A stretch of DNA of 64,000 bases from the NCBI RefSeq assembly GCF_000423945.1, contig NZ_AUIY01000005.1, forward strand, positions 124,001-188,000, written 5' to 3'. Below, piece by piece: positions 41,813-53,248 of this stretch. The notes below the pieces were generated by a model. The model was not told the origin of the DNA. It was given only the letters and a program-made list of their open reading frames with translations, and ran no database searches. The number at the start of each line of letters is the position of its first letter. The stretch's first letter is position 1. The position numbers and the translations under genes are program-made. The stretch is from Butyrivibrio sp. XPD2002 (GTDB lineage: Bacteria; Bacillota; Clostridia; Lachnospirales; Lachnospiraceae).

Positions 41813-44473
41813 TTAAATATATTTTTTCTCAAACTCTCCGGCGGACATGGGGTTATCATAGTAAGCGCCCTGAACAAGTGGCACTTTAAGCTCCTTTAAC
41901 ACCTTTTCCTGCTCTTCATTCTCTACTCCCTCAGCGCAAACATAGGCTCCAAGTGCTCCCGACAGATCCATCAGAGAATGAATAAGTGACCTCGCGTACT
42001 CTTCCTTTCCAAGCTCGGAGGTTATGGTCTTGTCCACCTTTACCGCAGCAAAAGGAAGGGCTCTTAGTCCGCTTATGGAGCTGTAGCCTGTTCCGAAATC
42101 ATCAAGGGATAGCCTTACGCCAAGCTCACCGATCTTTTCCATGGCGCCCTTGGTTCTCTCAGTATTGTTCATGGTGAGAGCTTCCCTTACATCCAGTATC
42201 ATCTGTGATGGCTTTATTCCGGCATCATCAATCGCAGACTTCAATTTATCCGCAATGTCAGGCTGCATAAGCTGGACCACAGACATATTAACATGAATAT
42301 TGAGCTTCCTCTTAAGCTTCTTACTCCAGATCCCGCAGCACTTGGCTGCCTCACGAAATACATGCTCACCGATTGGATTAATCAGTCCAAGATACTCTGC
42401 CAGAGAGATAAACTCTGAAGGATTAACATTTCCCAGAATCTTGCTGTTCCATCTGACAAAGGCCTCCACAGCCACAAGCTTGGGCTTTCTTCCAAGAATA
42501 TCAAGCATAGGCTGATAGTTAACCGTGAACTCGCGGCAGTTGTCCTCGACAGCCTTGTACATGGCTTTTTCCATATCGAGGCGTCTTATTGTGGACGCAT
42601 CAATATTTTCAGAATACTGGGAAATCCTGTTTTTACCGGACTTCTTAGCTTCATACATGGCGATGTCGGATTTGCGGATAAGCTCTTCAACTGTATCGCC
42701 CGCAGTAGGGAACTCAACAGTACCCATACTCATCGTGCAGTAGTATTCGCCGTCCTTTAGATACCAGGGAGTTGCGAAGGCTCTTCTTATCTCCTCAAGG
42801 ATGCTGTCCAGCTTGTGATAATGCTCAGGCGGAACTATTATTACAAATTCATCGCCGCCCATACGATAGCAGGAGTTCTGAACACCATCGATACTCTTTA
42901 TGGCAGCTGATATATCCTGCAAAAGAATGTCTCCAAACTGATGTCCAAGACCGTCGTTGATCTTCTTGAAATCATCAAGGTCAAGATACATGAGCATACC
43001 CTTGGAATTGCTCTTTTTAGCCTTTTCTACATAATTTACCAGATCTCTCTCGCAGCATAATCTGTTGTAGAGACCTGTCAAAAAGTCAGTATACGCCTGC
43101 TGTTCTATGCGCTTTTGATATATCTTCTTTTCAGTGATCTCGTAGATAGCGCAGAGTGAAACGAGCCTTCCGTCTACCCATTTGATGCGGGTGTAATAAA
43201 GGTCGTACCAGCGATCCTTCTCCTCGTAATAAATCTCATAGTTACCGCTATGGGAACGGGGAGGTATATTTTCTTCAAAAAGATCCTTCAGTGTATTCTT
43301 CTGAAGCTCCTTAGCGAAATGCTTCTTAAGACTTCTGTTTGCAAAGAGCAGCTCGTCCGTCTTCATGCAGCGCACATAAATCGAGCTTCCCACGTTGTCG
43401 AGAACCGCTTCCAGCGACTGAAAAGAGCTTGCGATGGAATTTTTCTGAAGTCTTTTCGTGATGATATTCTGCAGGATTTTGATCGCGTCATTGATGAACT
43501 TGATGTCATCCACAACCCAGTCCTTATTGCGCTTATCATCTCTTGTCTCTGCAAAGCATGCATAGAAAGGTGTCTGATCCGAAATTGCGATCGGAACGGA
43601 AACAACGCCCTTTATTCCGAGGTCCTCCAGCTGCTCCTTCTCACCGGAATTCATGGCAGTGTTTGGAGAAACGGCCACCATGTGATTCCTGCCAAGGAAC
43701 CAGCAGCGATCCAGATCCTTGTCCTCCTCAAATATCTTATAAACACCCTCGCCTGTCCACTGTACGACGATGTCCATTAGGCTATCCTCAGTGTGCATAC
43801 GGCAGATAAAGGAATTGCTTATATCCAGATATTCGCAGACCTTCACGAGAATCTGTGTCATGATATCCTCTATCTCGTCGTCGCTATCAAGAAGAGACAC
43901 GATCTCCGTCATGAGCTCTGCTCTGTGGAAGGACACCTTAAAATCCTCGGACTTTTTGAAGTTCTCAGCAGTCGAAGCTTCTGCCTGATTCATTGACTTA
44001 TAACCCTTAGCCATAGCAAGAGTAGTCACTCTAAGGAAATCAAGGCAATTATAAAATCTCTTTTCTGTTGTCAGATATGAAAAATCAGTGATAGGCTCCT
44101 CTTTGTAAAGATCAGGCTCATACTCTGCATCCTTAAGAAGTCCGCAGACGATCCATACAAGCTGTGTTACGCCCTCAAGCTTCGCTGCAACCGCAGCAAC
44201 TCTGAGGTTCGGAATAGTTGTTCTCTCAACAGCCTGATCCTCTAAGTCACCCTCTGTTACTCTCTGAAAAATATTTCTGATGTGGATATCATCCACTGCT
44301 TTTTTGATGGTTGAAACTTCAAGAACATCACCTGAAAACTCAGTAATTTTCTCACCCTTAGGATCAAGACAACACAAATAAACTCCTGACATAGTTGCAA
44401 AGCTGTCCTGCCATTTGCGGAGTTCTTTGTCCTTCATTCTTATATAATTTCCGGGATTTTTGTTGCTGTCCAA
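41813..44473 (-). CDS. Multidomain GGDEF/EAL protein with GAF and PAS sensors
   Basis: 886 residues without membrane helices. An N-terminal ~110-residue sensory domain (SFATMSGVYLCCLDPKGEKITEFSG, resembling PocR-type ligand domains), a GAF domain (~175-345), a PAS domain (~350-460), a GGDEF domain with intact YRMGGDEFVII, and a C-terminal EAL domain. The EAL motif reads VEAFVRW instead of EAL; other metal and base residues look kept (HVNMS, LDVREAL, DDFGTGYSS, KVDK, AEGVEN, QGAYY). It could make and/or degrade cyclic di-GMP. The start appears to be TTG 44473, with AGGAG six bases upstream. Confidence 0.9.
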   Translation of the reverse strand: MDSNKNPGNYIRMKDKELRKWQDSFATMSGVYLCCLDPKGEKITEFSGDVLEVSTIKKAVDDIHIRNIFQRVTEGDLEDQAVERTTIPNLRVAAVAAKLEGVTQLVWIVCGLLKDAEYEPDLYKEEPITDFSYLTTEKRFYNCLDFLRVTTLAMAKGYKSMNQAEASTAENFKKSEDFKVSFHRAELMTEIVSLLDSDDEIEDIMTQILVKVCEYLDISNSFICRMHTEDSLMDIVVQWTGEGVYKIFEEDKDLDRCWFLGRNHMVAVSPNTAMNSGEKEQLEDLGIKGVVSVPIAISDQTPFYACFAETRDDKRNKDWVVDDIKFINDAIKILQNIITKRLQKNSIASSFQSLEAVLDNVGSSIYVRCMKTDELLFANRSLKKHFAKELQKNTLKDLFEENIPPRSHSGNYEIYYEEKDRWYDLYYTRIKWVDGRLVSLCAIYEITEKKIYQKRIEQQAYTDFLTGLYNRLCCERDLVNYVEKAKKSNSKGMLMYLDLDDFKKINDGLGHQFGDILLQDISAAIKSIDGVQNSCYRMGGDEFVIIVPPEHYHKLDSILEEIRRAFATPWYLKDGEYYCTMSMGTVEFPTAGDTVEELIRKSDIAMYEAKKSGKNRISQYSENIDASTIRRLDMEKAMYKAVEDNCREFTVNYQPMLDILGRKPKLVAVEAFVRWNSKILGNVNPSEFISLAEYLGLINPIGEHVFREAAKCCGIWSKKLKRKLNIHVNMSVVQLMQPDIADKLKSAIDDAGIKPSQMILDVREALTMNNTERTKGAMEKIGELGVRLSLDDFGTGYSSISGLRALPFAAVKVDKTITSELGKEEYARSLIHSLMDLSGALGAYVCAEGVENEEQEKVLKELKVPLVQGAYYDNPMSAGEFEKKYI

Positions 44474-44552
44474 AGCCGTCTCCTGAAATAGTTATAATTA
44501 CAAATAATTATATCACTTATTGTGATATTTTTAAGTAAAATTCTTAATCAAA

Positions 44553-44584
44553 AAAGTCTTCCCCCGACTCCGGGAGAAGACTTT
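44553..44584 (-). terminator. Terminator after guaB
   Basis: AAAGTCTTC-CCCG and CGGG-GAAGACTTT form a long stem with one mismatch and a 4-base loop, followed on the minus strand by TTTTTGATT. Confidence 0.85.
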
Positions 44585-44602
44585 ACTATTTGCAAAAAAT
44601 TA

Positions 44603-46581
<1,979 letters not shown>

Positions 46582-46617
46582 TTTTTTGCAAATTTCCTTC
46601 CATGTTTTTTAAACGTT

Positions 46618-46646
46618 ATGATATATTAACTGTAAACTCTCGTCAA
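46618..46646 (-). promoter_or_regulatory. Promoter of the DUF6106-guaB operon
   Basis: On the minus strand TTGACG (46646-46641), a 17-base spacer and TATCAT (46623-46618). No purine riboswitch-like fold is visible in the short leader. Confidence 0.65.
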
Positions 46647-46721
46647 GAATCGGAACGAAAACTTTTCAAAAAGTTCTTTCGGCGAGGGTAGCTATTATTG
46701 AATTTGAGGAGTAATTGAAAA

Positions 46722-47462
46722 ATGAATATCAACGAAGAAAAAAGAAGCCAGTGGCAGGCCCTTAAGGGAATGGGATTCAAAGCTCACTGGGATTATTTTT
46801 GGGATTATTACAAAATCCATGTAATTGTGGCAGTCATCGTGGTGATAGTCACTATCTCAATTGTAAAAGACATTGTTATGCAAAAGCCGTATGCTCTGTC
46901 ATGTACCTTCATAAACACAGCGAGCATGATGGAACCTGATTCAATAAGAGATGGCTTCGCCGACTATGAAAAAATCGATACCTCGAAGTTCACGATTGCA
47001 ATTGACTCATCTTCAACAATCGACTTAAAGAGTCCTGACCAGTACTCGATCGCCAACTCAGAGCGAATATACGCCATGATAGCTGCCAGAGACTTAGATG
47101 TCATCATGGCAGATGAAACAATTTTCAAGAACTATGTAGGAAATGAAATTTTTCAGGATTTAAGAAATTATTATACCGAAGAAGAACTCGCAGCACTTGG
47201 AGATAAGGTATACTACGCAACTCCCGAGGACTTCGTAAAGGAAACAGATCCGGAAACAGGAATTACTCCTACCGAGCCCGCCGAGGATTCAATGGCAAAG
47301 ATGTCTGAAACAGAGCCTGTTCCCGTAGGAATCATCCTTGAGAACAATCCGCATCTCGACGAGATTCAGTACTACCCCGGCGAGAAGGCCTACATCGGAA
47401 TCGTAACTGCAAGCCAGCGCACCGACGTAGCAAAGGATTTCATCCAATATATACTTAACTAA
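46722..47462 (+). CDS. Membrane-anchored protein of unknown function
   Basis: 246 residues: a short cytoplasmic N-terminus with aromatic residues (GMGFKAHWDYFWDYYKIH), one membrane helix (VIVAVIVVIVTISIVKDIV) and an extracellular domain with alternating beta/alpha character (DLDVIMADETIFKNYVG, ...PVPVGIILENNPHLDE, YIGIVTASQRTDVAKDFIQYIL) that resembles a solute-binding-like lobe. AGGAG lies upstream. The layout recurs in Lachnospiraceae, but no function is known. Plus strand, divergent from the guaB operon. Confidence 0.65.
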   Translation: MNINEEKRSQWQALKGMGFKAHWDYFWDYYKIHVIVAVIVVIVTISIVKDIVMQKPYALSCTFINTASMMEPDSIRDGFADYEKIDTSKFTIAIDSSSTIDLKSPDQYSIANSERIYAMIAARDLDVIMADETIFKNYVGNEIFQDLRNYYTEEELAALGDKVYYATPEDFVKETDPETGITPTEPAEDSMAKMSETEPVPVGIILENNPHLDEIQYYPGEKAYIGIVTASQRTDVAKDFIQYILN

Positions 47463-47471
47463 GAAACTAAA

Positions 47472-47502
47472 AAGCCATCCGCTTATCAATTGCGGATGGC
47501 TT
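47472..47502. terminator. Bidirectional terminator between convergent genes
   Basis: AAGCCATCCGC and GCGGATGGCTT form a perfect 11-bp stem with a 9-base loop, T-rich on both sides. It serves the plus-strand membrane protein and the minus-strand aspartate kinase gene. Confidence 0.85.
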
Positions 47503-47520
47503 ATTTTATGTCTGTTTAAA

Positions 47521-48840
47521 TCAAAGCTGTGTCATTACGAAGATATCGTATATAGCCTTGATTGCTTTTTCAAAGTCTCTGTTTTCAACACCGATGATGA
47601 TGTTAAGCTCGGATGAACCCTGATCGATCATGCGAACGTTGACACTTACATGTGCAAGTGCTGAGAAGATTCTCGCTGCAGTACCGCGGGTTCTCTTCAT
47701 GCCTCGACCAACGACTGCGATAAGTGCAAGGTCTGATTCGATTTCGAGAAGATCCGGCTTTGCAAGTCTGTGAATCTCGGAAACAACTGCCTGCTCCTTA
47801 TCAATGAAATCATCCTGGGAAACAAATACTGTCATGGTATCGATTCCTGAAGGAACATGCTCGATTGAAATGTCCTGATCCTCGAAGGCCTGAAGAACTC
47901 TTCTCACAAATCCAACCTCTGAGTTCATCTGATCCTTAAGGATGTTCACACAGCAGAATCCCTTCTTACCTGCGATACCTGTGATAGTGAACTTTGACTT
48001 CTTAGCAGTTGATTCAACAATCCAGGTTCCAACATCCTCAGGTCTGTTGGTATTTCTGATGTTGATCGGAATGCCCTCTTTTCTTACAGGGAAAATTGCA
48101 TCCTCATGAAGAACGGAAGCACCCATATATGCAAGCTCTCGGAGCTCTGTGTATGTGATAGTCTCAATCTGAGCAGGTCTGTCGATGATTCTGGGGTCTG
48201 CTACAAGGAAGCCTGAAACATCAGTCCAGTTCTCATATACATCTGCATGAATAGCTCTTGCGATGATAGAACCTGTGATATCTGATCCGCCTCTTGAAAA
48301 GGTCTTGATCTTTCCATCCTCGTAGGCTCCGTAGAAACCGGAGACAACTGCATACTCAACATTCTTAAGGCGCTTGGCCATCTTGCGGTTTGTCAGCTCT
48401 GCATCGAAGCTTCCGTCCTCATCAAAGAGAACAACCTCTGCGGGATCAACATACTCAAATCCAAGATACTGAGCCATGATCTTACCATTTAAGAACTCAC
48501 CTCTTGATGCTGCATAATCACTGCCTGCCTTTGCCTTGAAGTTCTTTGCGATCTCAGCGAACTCATCCTTCAATGACATCTTGAGCTTAAGGCCCTTGAT
48601 GATCTCATTGAATCTCTCCTCGATTGCAGTCAGCTCTTTGGAAAAGTCCTTTCCTTTTTCAGCCAGATCGTAGCACTGATAAAGCATATCAGTTACTTTA
48701 ACATCTAGATTAGTTCTCTTTCCGGGAGCAGATACAACCACATATCTGCGCTCCTTGTCAGCCTTAACAATCTCTGCAACCTTCTGGAACTGCTTTGCGT
48801 CAGCACAGGAAGTGCCTCCGAATTTTACTACCTTGCTCAT
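47521..48840 (-). CDS. Aspartate kinase
   Basis: 439 residues from ATG 48840, with AGGAG 11 bases upstream (a GTG four codons earlier overlaps that site). The N-terminal motif is KVVKFGGTSCADA, then RGEFLNGKIMAQYL, FSRGGSDITGSIIARA and the tandem ACT domains (ITGIAGKKGFCCVNIL..., LALIAVVGRGMKRTRGTAARIFSAL). It phosphorylates aspartate as the first step to Lys, Thr and Met. The ACT domains imply feedback control; which amino acid cannot be said. It directly follows homoserine dehydrogenase. Confidence 0.95.
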   Translation of the reverse strand: MSKVVKFGGTSCADAKQFQKVAEIVKADKERRYVVVSAPGKRTNLDVKVTDMLYQCYDLAEKGKDFSKELTAIEERFNEIIKGLKLKMSLKDEFAEIAKNFKAKAGSDYAASRGEFLNGKIMAQYLGFEYVDPAEVVLFDEDGSFDAELTNRKMAKRLKNVEYAVVSGFYGAYEDGKIKTFSRGGSDITGSIIARAIHADVYENWTDVSGFLVADPRIIDRPAQIETITYTELRELAYMGASVLHEDAIFPVRKEGIPINIRNTNRPEDVGTWIVESTAKKSKFTITGIAGKKGFCCVNILKDQMNSEVGFVRRVLQAFEDQDISIEHVPSGIDTMTVFVSQDDFIDKEQAVVSEIHRLAKPDLLEIESDLALIAVVGRGMKRTRGTAARIFSALAHVSVNVRMIDQGSSELNIIIGVENRDFEKAIKAIYDIFVMTQL

Positions 48841-48863
48841 TTTTTCACTCACTCCTCAATATA

Positions 48864-50069
48864 TCACAATAATCTTAAATAACTCTTCGCGCCGCTAAGC
48901 TTCTCGAATTTCTCAGCAAACTCCTTCTCAGACATCTCAGGTGTAACAAATGCGAACTCGCCGCTCACCTTAGCTGCTTTAACCTGATTAACATCACCAA
49001 AAAGCTCCTTTGCACTGCTCTCGCCTGATGCATCGCATCTTACGAAGAAGTTTCTAACATCATCCTTTGTGGAAGCAACCTCAGCGGGAACATTTTTCAG
49101 ATTCCAGTCGATGTGCTTACCCTTGTGACGAACGATATCGATAACGTCTGCAACTACAGCTGAAGCTGTGGCCTTCTTACCTGCGCCCTTACCGTAGTAC
49201 ATTACGTCGCCAAGCATATTGCCATGAACATTGATTGCATTGAAAACGCCGTTTACATTTGCAAGTGAATCATCGGAAGGAATAAGGAAAGGTGCAACCA
49301 TTGCAAAGAACTTTCCGTCCTCTCTCTTGCAGCTTCCAAGAAGCTTAATAGCCATTCCAAGCTCTCTTGCGTACTCAAAATCCTCACCTGTGATCTTGGT
49401 AATTCCTTCAGTATAGATGTCCTCATGCTTTACGAACTGACCACTCATTATGGAAGCAAGGATTGCTGTCTTTCTACAGGCATCATGTCCCTCGATATCA
49501 GCCTCGGGATTTCTCTCAGCGTAGCCCTTATCCTGAGCAACCTTAAGTACGCTGTCAAAATCTGCTCCCTCCTGATCCATCTTGGTCAGGATGTAATTGG
49601 TTGTTCCGTTTAAGATCCCTGTGATGGAGTCGAGCTTTTCATGGCGAATGGAATCATTCATGGAACGAAGTACCGGAATACCGCCACCTACACTTGCCTC
49701 AAACAGATAGCTTACATTGTTTTTCTTAGCTATTTCAACAAGCTCAGGTCCGTGAGCTGCAACAAGCTCCTTATTGGAGGTACATACGCTCTTGCCGCTC
49801 TCCAGTGCCTTCTTCTCAAATGTAAATGCGGGCTCGATTCCTCCCATGGTCTCGCAGATAACCTCGACCTCAGGGTCATTTAAGATCACATCAAAATCGT
49901 GAACCACTTTATTTTCATACTTATCTCCGGGGAAATCACGAAGATCCAGTATATACTTAATCTCTATCTTGTCACCGGCGCTATCCTCTACGCACGCTGC
50001 GTTAACATCCAGAACCTCTGCGACACCGCTCCCCACTGTGCCGTAACCTAATACTGCAATCTTTGTCAT
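48864..50069 (-). CDS. hom: Homoserine dehydrogenase
   Basis: 401 residues from ATG 50069, which has AGGAGG upstream; the frame extends 13 codons further without family support. The NAD(P)-binding motif is IAVLGYGTVGSGVAEVL, followed by SNKELVAAHGPEL, EASVGGGIPVLRSM, GILNGTTNYILTKM and the catalytic EADIEGHDACRKTAIL. The C-terminal ~70 residues are a short ACT-like end. It reduces aspartate semialdehyde to homoserine for threonine and methionine. It sits between the ACT protein and aspartate kinase, a standard Clostridial order. Confidence 0.96.
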   Translation of the reverse strand: MTKIAVLGYGTVGSGVAEVLDVNAACVEDSAGDKIEIKYILDLRDFPGDKYENKVVHDFDVILNDPEVEVICETMGGIEPAFTFEKKALESGKSVCTSNKELVAAHGPELVEIAKKNNVSYLFEASVGGGIPVLRSMNDSIRHEKLDSITGILNGTTNYILTKMDQEGADFDSVLKVAQDKGYAERNPEADIEGHDACRKTAILASIMSGQFVKHEDIYTEGITKITGEDFEYARELGMAIKLLGSCKREDGKFFAMVAPFLIPSDDSLANVNGVFNAINVHGNMLGDVMYYGKGAGKKATASAVVADVIDIVRHKGKHIDWNLKNVPAEVASTKDDVRNFFVRCDASGESSAKELFGDVNQVKAAKVSGEFAFVTPEMSEKEFAEKFEKLSGAKSYLRLL

Positions 50070-50135
50070 TTTGACTTCCTCCTGTAGATAAATTTTTCCA
50101 TAAACCAAGCCGGATAAACGGCTAAGTGATTATTA

Positions 50136-50161
50136 TTTAAACCTCTGCTTTAAACCTCTGC
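50136..50161. repeat. 13-base tandem duplication at ACT gene stop
   Basis: TTTAAACCTCTGC occurs twice back to back (50136-50148 and 50149-50161), duplicating the last codons and stop of the ACT-domain gene. It looks like a recent slippage event. Confidence 0.8.
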
Positions 50162-50602
50162 GCTTCGTCCGATAATCTGCACGTTGTGCACCTTAGGTGC
50201 CGACTGAAGCTTCCCGATCATATCTGCCATATCACTTGTTGTAGGCAAAACCTGTATGCCTACCGACAACGCTGCAACCCCGTTATAGGGTATGGCCTGA
50301 TGCACCGTCAGTATATTGGCTCCGCAGCCTGAAATAATCCTAAGGACCTCAGACAACACACCAAGCTCATCATCCATCTGCAAATTCAGCGTCAGGGTCG
50401 TACCCTGCAGACTGTCGTGGAATTCGTAGATATCATCCTTATACTTGTAAAAAGAACTACGGCTGATTCCAAGGCGTTCTGAAGCTTCATTTACAGTTTT
50501 GCATTTACCGGTATCCAAAAGCTTTTTCGCTTCCAGAACCTTTAGCAAAACCTCCGGAACTGCCTGCTTTTTCAGCACGTAGTACGCTGTATCTTCCTTC
50601 AT
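50150..50602 (-). CDS. ACT domain protein with HTH-like N-terminus (PheB/UPF0735-like)
   Basis: 150 residues. The N-terminal part has an HTH-like stretch (CKTVNEASERLGISRSSFYKYKDDIYEF), followed by a C-terminal ACT domain (TLTLNLQMDDELGVLSEVLRIISGCGANILTVHQAIP...). This arrangement matches the PheB/UPF0735 family encoded next to homoserine dehydrogenase in many Firmicutes. It probably senses an amino acid and may regulate the pathway. The gene is 80 bases upstream of hom. Confidence 0.88.
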   Translation of the reverse strand: MKEDTAYYVLKKQAVPEVLLKVLEAKKLLDTGKCKTVNEASERLGISRSSFYKYKDDIYEFHDSLQGTTLTLNLQMDDELGVLSEVLRIISGCGANILTVHQAIPYNGVAALSVGIQVLPTTSDMADMIGKLQSAPKVHNVQIIGRSAEV

Positions 50603-50750
50603 ATTCTGTTTCCTGTTTTCGTCCCTGTAAGGACATTTGCGAATTTTGTTCTTGTATGGCGGACATTTGTGCGTCCATGAACGATATTATCACAGAACAG
50701 AATTTAACGCAAGCACTTTAACGTATTAAATTGAAAAAGTAGCGAAACAA

Positions 50751-50775
50751 AAGGAGATGTATTAAACATCTCCTT
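50751..50775 (-). terminator. Terminator overlapping the dapF stop codon
   Basis: AAGGAGATGT and ACATCTCCTT form a perfect 10-bp stem with a 5-base loop, followed by TTGTTTCG on the minus strand. The dapF stop lies in this hairpin. Confidence 0.8.
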
Positions 50776-51628
50776 CAAAAACCGTTGTTGCAGGACCGGT
50801 CATGTAGACTACATTTTCTTCCCTGTCCCATTTACATTTTATCTCACCGCCTCTGACGTGAACTGTTATGTTGTCAGAGGTGTGGTCGTTAAGAACGCAG
50901 GCTACTACAGTGGCACAGCATCCTGTTCCACAGGCAAGAGTCTCTCCTGTTCCGCGCTCCCATACGCGCATATGCACATTTTCCCTGTCATCGATGGTTA
51001 CAAATTCTGTGTTGATGCCCTTAGGGAAAAATGAGTGGTGTTCAAATCTTGGTCCTATCTTCTCAAGGTCAAGGGCATCAATATCAACGCCCCTGTTCAG
51101 GAAAACAACGGCATGTGGATTACCCATGGACACGCAGGTTACGGAATACTCTCTGTCCATAACCTTTATAGGATAATTTATCACCTGCTTTGCAGCCATA
51201 GCTCTCTCATCCGGAAGTGAAACCGGAATCTCGGCAGGTGTAAGTATAGGAGCACCCATATTCACTCTTACGCTCGTAACAATATCATCCTCAGTCTTGA
51301 GGTCAAGGATTCTCACTCTTCCTCCGCTGACTATGCGAAGCTTTTTCTTATCTGTAAGTCCCTTGTCATAAACGTACTTGGCAACGCAGCGAATTCCGTT
51401 ACCGCACATCTCAGAGTATGAGCCATCTGCGTTGTACATCTCCATTTCGAAATCAGCCAGGTCATCCTCGAATTTATTTATGAAAATAACACCGTCTCCG
51501 CCAACGCCGAAATGCCTGTCGCTAAGCAGTCTTACAAGATCGGACTTATCCTCTTTTGCAATTTTTTCCTTGCTGCCATCGACATAAATATAGTCGTTGC
51601 CGCAGCCGTGCATTTTTGTAAAGTGCAT
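50762..51628 (-). CDS. dapF: Diaminopimelate epimerase
   Basis: 288 residues. The two catalytic Cys are in EMCGNGIRCVAKY (about residue 73) and LACGTGCCATVV (about 235); the N-terminus FTKMHGCGNDYIYVDG and RVWERGTGETLACG are typical. It interconverts LL- and meso-diaminopimelate for lysine and peptidoglycan. GGAGA precedes ATG 51628. It is a single-gene unit that ends in a hairpin including its own stop codon. Confidence 0.97.
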   Translation of the reverse strand: MHFTKMHGCGNDYIYVDGSKEKIAKEDKSDLVRLLSDRHFGVGGDGVIFINKFEDDLADFEMEMYNADGSYSEMCGNGIRCVAKYVYDKGLTDKKKLRIVSGGRVRILDLKTEDDIVTSVRVNMGAPILTPAEIPVSLPDERAMAAKQVINYPIKVMDREYSVTCVSMGNPHAVVFLNRGVDIDALDLEKIGPRFEHHSFFPKGINTEFVTIDDRENVHMRVWERGTGETLACGTGCCATVVACVLNDHTSDNITVHVRGGEIKCKWDREENVVYMTGPATTVFEGDV

Positions 51629-51727
51629 ATATAGATGTCTCCAATCGTCAGTAATATATTGTGATTATACTCGCAGATGTTTTTTCATGTCAAAAAGAAA
51701 TGTGCAATTTTAAGCACCAAAATTAAA

Positions 51728-51755
51728 GGACCCCCGGAAATAAATCCGGGGATCC
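51728..51755 (-). terminator. Terminator after the secreted protein gene
   Basis: AGGACCCCCGGA and TCCGGGGATCCT form an 11-bp stem with one mismatch, followed on the minus strand by TTTAATTTTGG. Confidence 0.82.
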
Positions 51756-51793
51756 TGACCAAATGATTTTCTCGTTCAGAAAAAAGTTCTGTT

Positions 51794-53152
51794 TTAATCT
51801 GAGGTTCTGATACCTATTACAGAGCCCACATTGTTACCTGACTGGATTGTTCCATGGCATACAACATTGCCATTCTGGTCATATCCAAAGGTTATAACTG
51901 CAATGAAATCATCCTGGGTAAGTGTGCATACACCTGTCTCTTCGTTATAATTTGCCAGCTCATTTTCGCCCCAGTAAATGTTCTCACCGGTCTGCTTTTT
52001 GTTGCCGCCCTTATCCTGTACCATTTCAACCGTCATTGTATAACGGCCCTTGGCCTCTTCGAGAGTGGGGAACTTCTTCGCAGTTTCAGGTGCTGCAGGT
52101 GCCTCAGCCTCTGTGGTATCCTCCGGCTCTGCGGGTGCTTCCACATCTGCAGGCGCTTCAACATCTTCGGACGCTTCCGCAGGCGCAGACTCTTCTGTTT
52201 CTTCTATATCCTCTGTGGGTGCCGGAGCTGATCCGTTATCATACCTTACATCTGCAAGCATCTGGGGAATAAGTCTCTTTACAGTCTCAGATGCCAGATA
52301 AGGCTGCGTAAATCCAAAGTAATAGTAGTGACGGTCAATTATCGTCATGTAGCAGTAGAGGCACATGCTTGAAGGCATATCGTCATCCTTAAAGGAAGAC
52401 TCACAGATAATACCCTCTGTATCGCCAATTTTTGTTCTCTCTTTTCTTACTACATACTTGGAATTCATGTTGTAGTAATTTTCAAAGTTATTGAGAATCT
52501 CCTCGTCACTTTTACCGTCATAAATTGAATTGGTCAGCTCCTCCTCATGGATCAGCATGAAAACAGGAATCTTTTCAGTAAAATAGTAGAACAGTGTATC
52601 ATCGTCCGCATTTTTTATCATCTGAGACGAATCCTTATAGGTTAGATTTCCATAAGTATTCTCACTGTCTAATGCGGGGACATCGATCACGTAGTCCGGA
52701 TAAGAAATTCTAAAGTCGTTATCCGCAGTCTCAAGTCTGTATGCACGCTCGTAAATATCACTCTGAATAAAATCTATTCTCGGAAGCTGAAGGGTGGTAT
52801 TAATGCCGCAGTATTTTCCGAAAACTCTTATATTCTTCCCAACTGACTCCTGCACCAGAGACTTGTAATTGTCAGTTCCACCATCTCCGCAAAATACTGC
52901 CCAGTTTCCTTCATTTGTTTTTACAATAATTGAATTCGTATTAGTGTCATACTTAGTAGCTACGCCTTCGATCCAGATAGCCCTGCCGTTAAGGGATTCA
53001 TCGGTTCCTGCTGTATATTTGGCATAATCTGCAGCCTTCTCGAAGCCGTCAGTGTACATTGCTTCTTTGTTTTCAGCTGCATTTACCGAAACAGGCAAAA
53101 TTGAAACACTAAGTAGCAAACTCAAAATGCCTGCAAAAATTTTCTTCCTCAT
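51794..53152 (-). CDS. Secreted protein with acidic Pro/Ala-rich linker
   Basis: 452 residues. Signal peptide KIFAGILSLLLSVSILPVSVNAAEN. An N-terminal OB-like domain (WIEGVATKYDTNTNSIIVKTNEGNWAVFCGDGG, about 60-125) is followed by a ~150-residue domain (FRISYPDYVIDVPALD...KRLIPQMLADVRYD), a low-complexity linker rich in Ala, Pro and Glu (about 315-365) and a C-terminal ~80-residue beta domain (RYTMTVEMVQDKGGNK...GVCTLTQDDFIAVITFGYDQNG). AAGGAG lies upstream. There is no LPXTG or membrane anchor. Function unknown. Confidence 0.65.
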   Translation of the reverse strand: MRKKIFAGILSLLLSVSILPVSVNAAENKEAMYTDGFEKAADYAKYTAGTDESLNGRAIWIEGVATKYDTNTNSIIVKTNEGNWAVFCGDGGTDNYKSLVQESVGKNIRVFGKYCGINTTLQLPRIDFIQSDIYERAYRLETADNDFRISYPDYVIDVPALDSENTYGNLTYKDSSQMIKNADDDTLFYYFTEKIPVFMLIHEEELTNSIYDGKSDEEILNNFENYYNMNSKYVVRKERTKIGDTEGIICESSFKDDDMPSSMCLYCYMTIIDRHYYYFGFTQPYLASETVKRLIPQMLADVRYDNGSAPAPTEDIEETEESAPAEASEDVEAPADVEAPAEPEDTTEAEAPAAPETAKKFPTLEEAKGRYTMTVEMVQDKGGNKKQTGENIYWGENELANYNEETGVCTLTQDDFIAVITFGYDQNGNVVCHGTIQSGNNVGSVIGIRTSD

Positions 53153-53248
53153 AAGATAACTCCTTCTTCACTGGTTAGGGAAAACTCGCTTTCCTGCTGG
53201 TTTTCCGGTTCCTGTGATGCCATTATAGCATTCAGGAAGGCAAAAAAA

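Noticed and set aside
47521..51628. Lysine riboswitch or T-box upstream of aspartate-pathway genes
   Set aside because: Upstream gaps are 80 to 160 bases and contain no T-box sequence or riboswitch-like set of stems that I could recognise.
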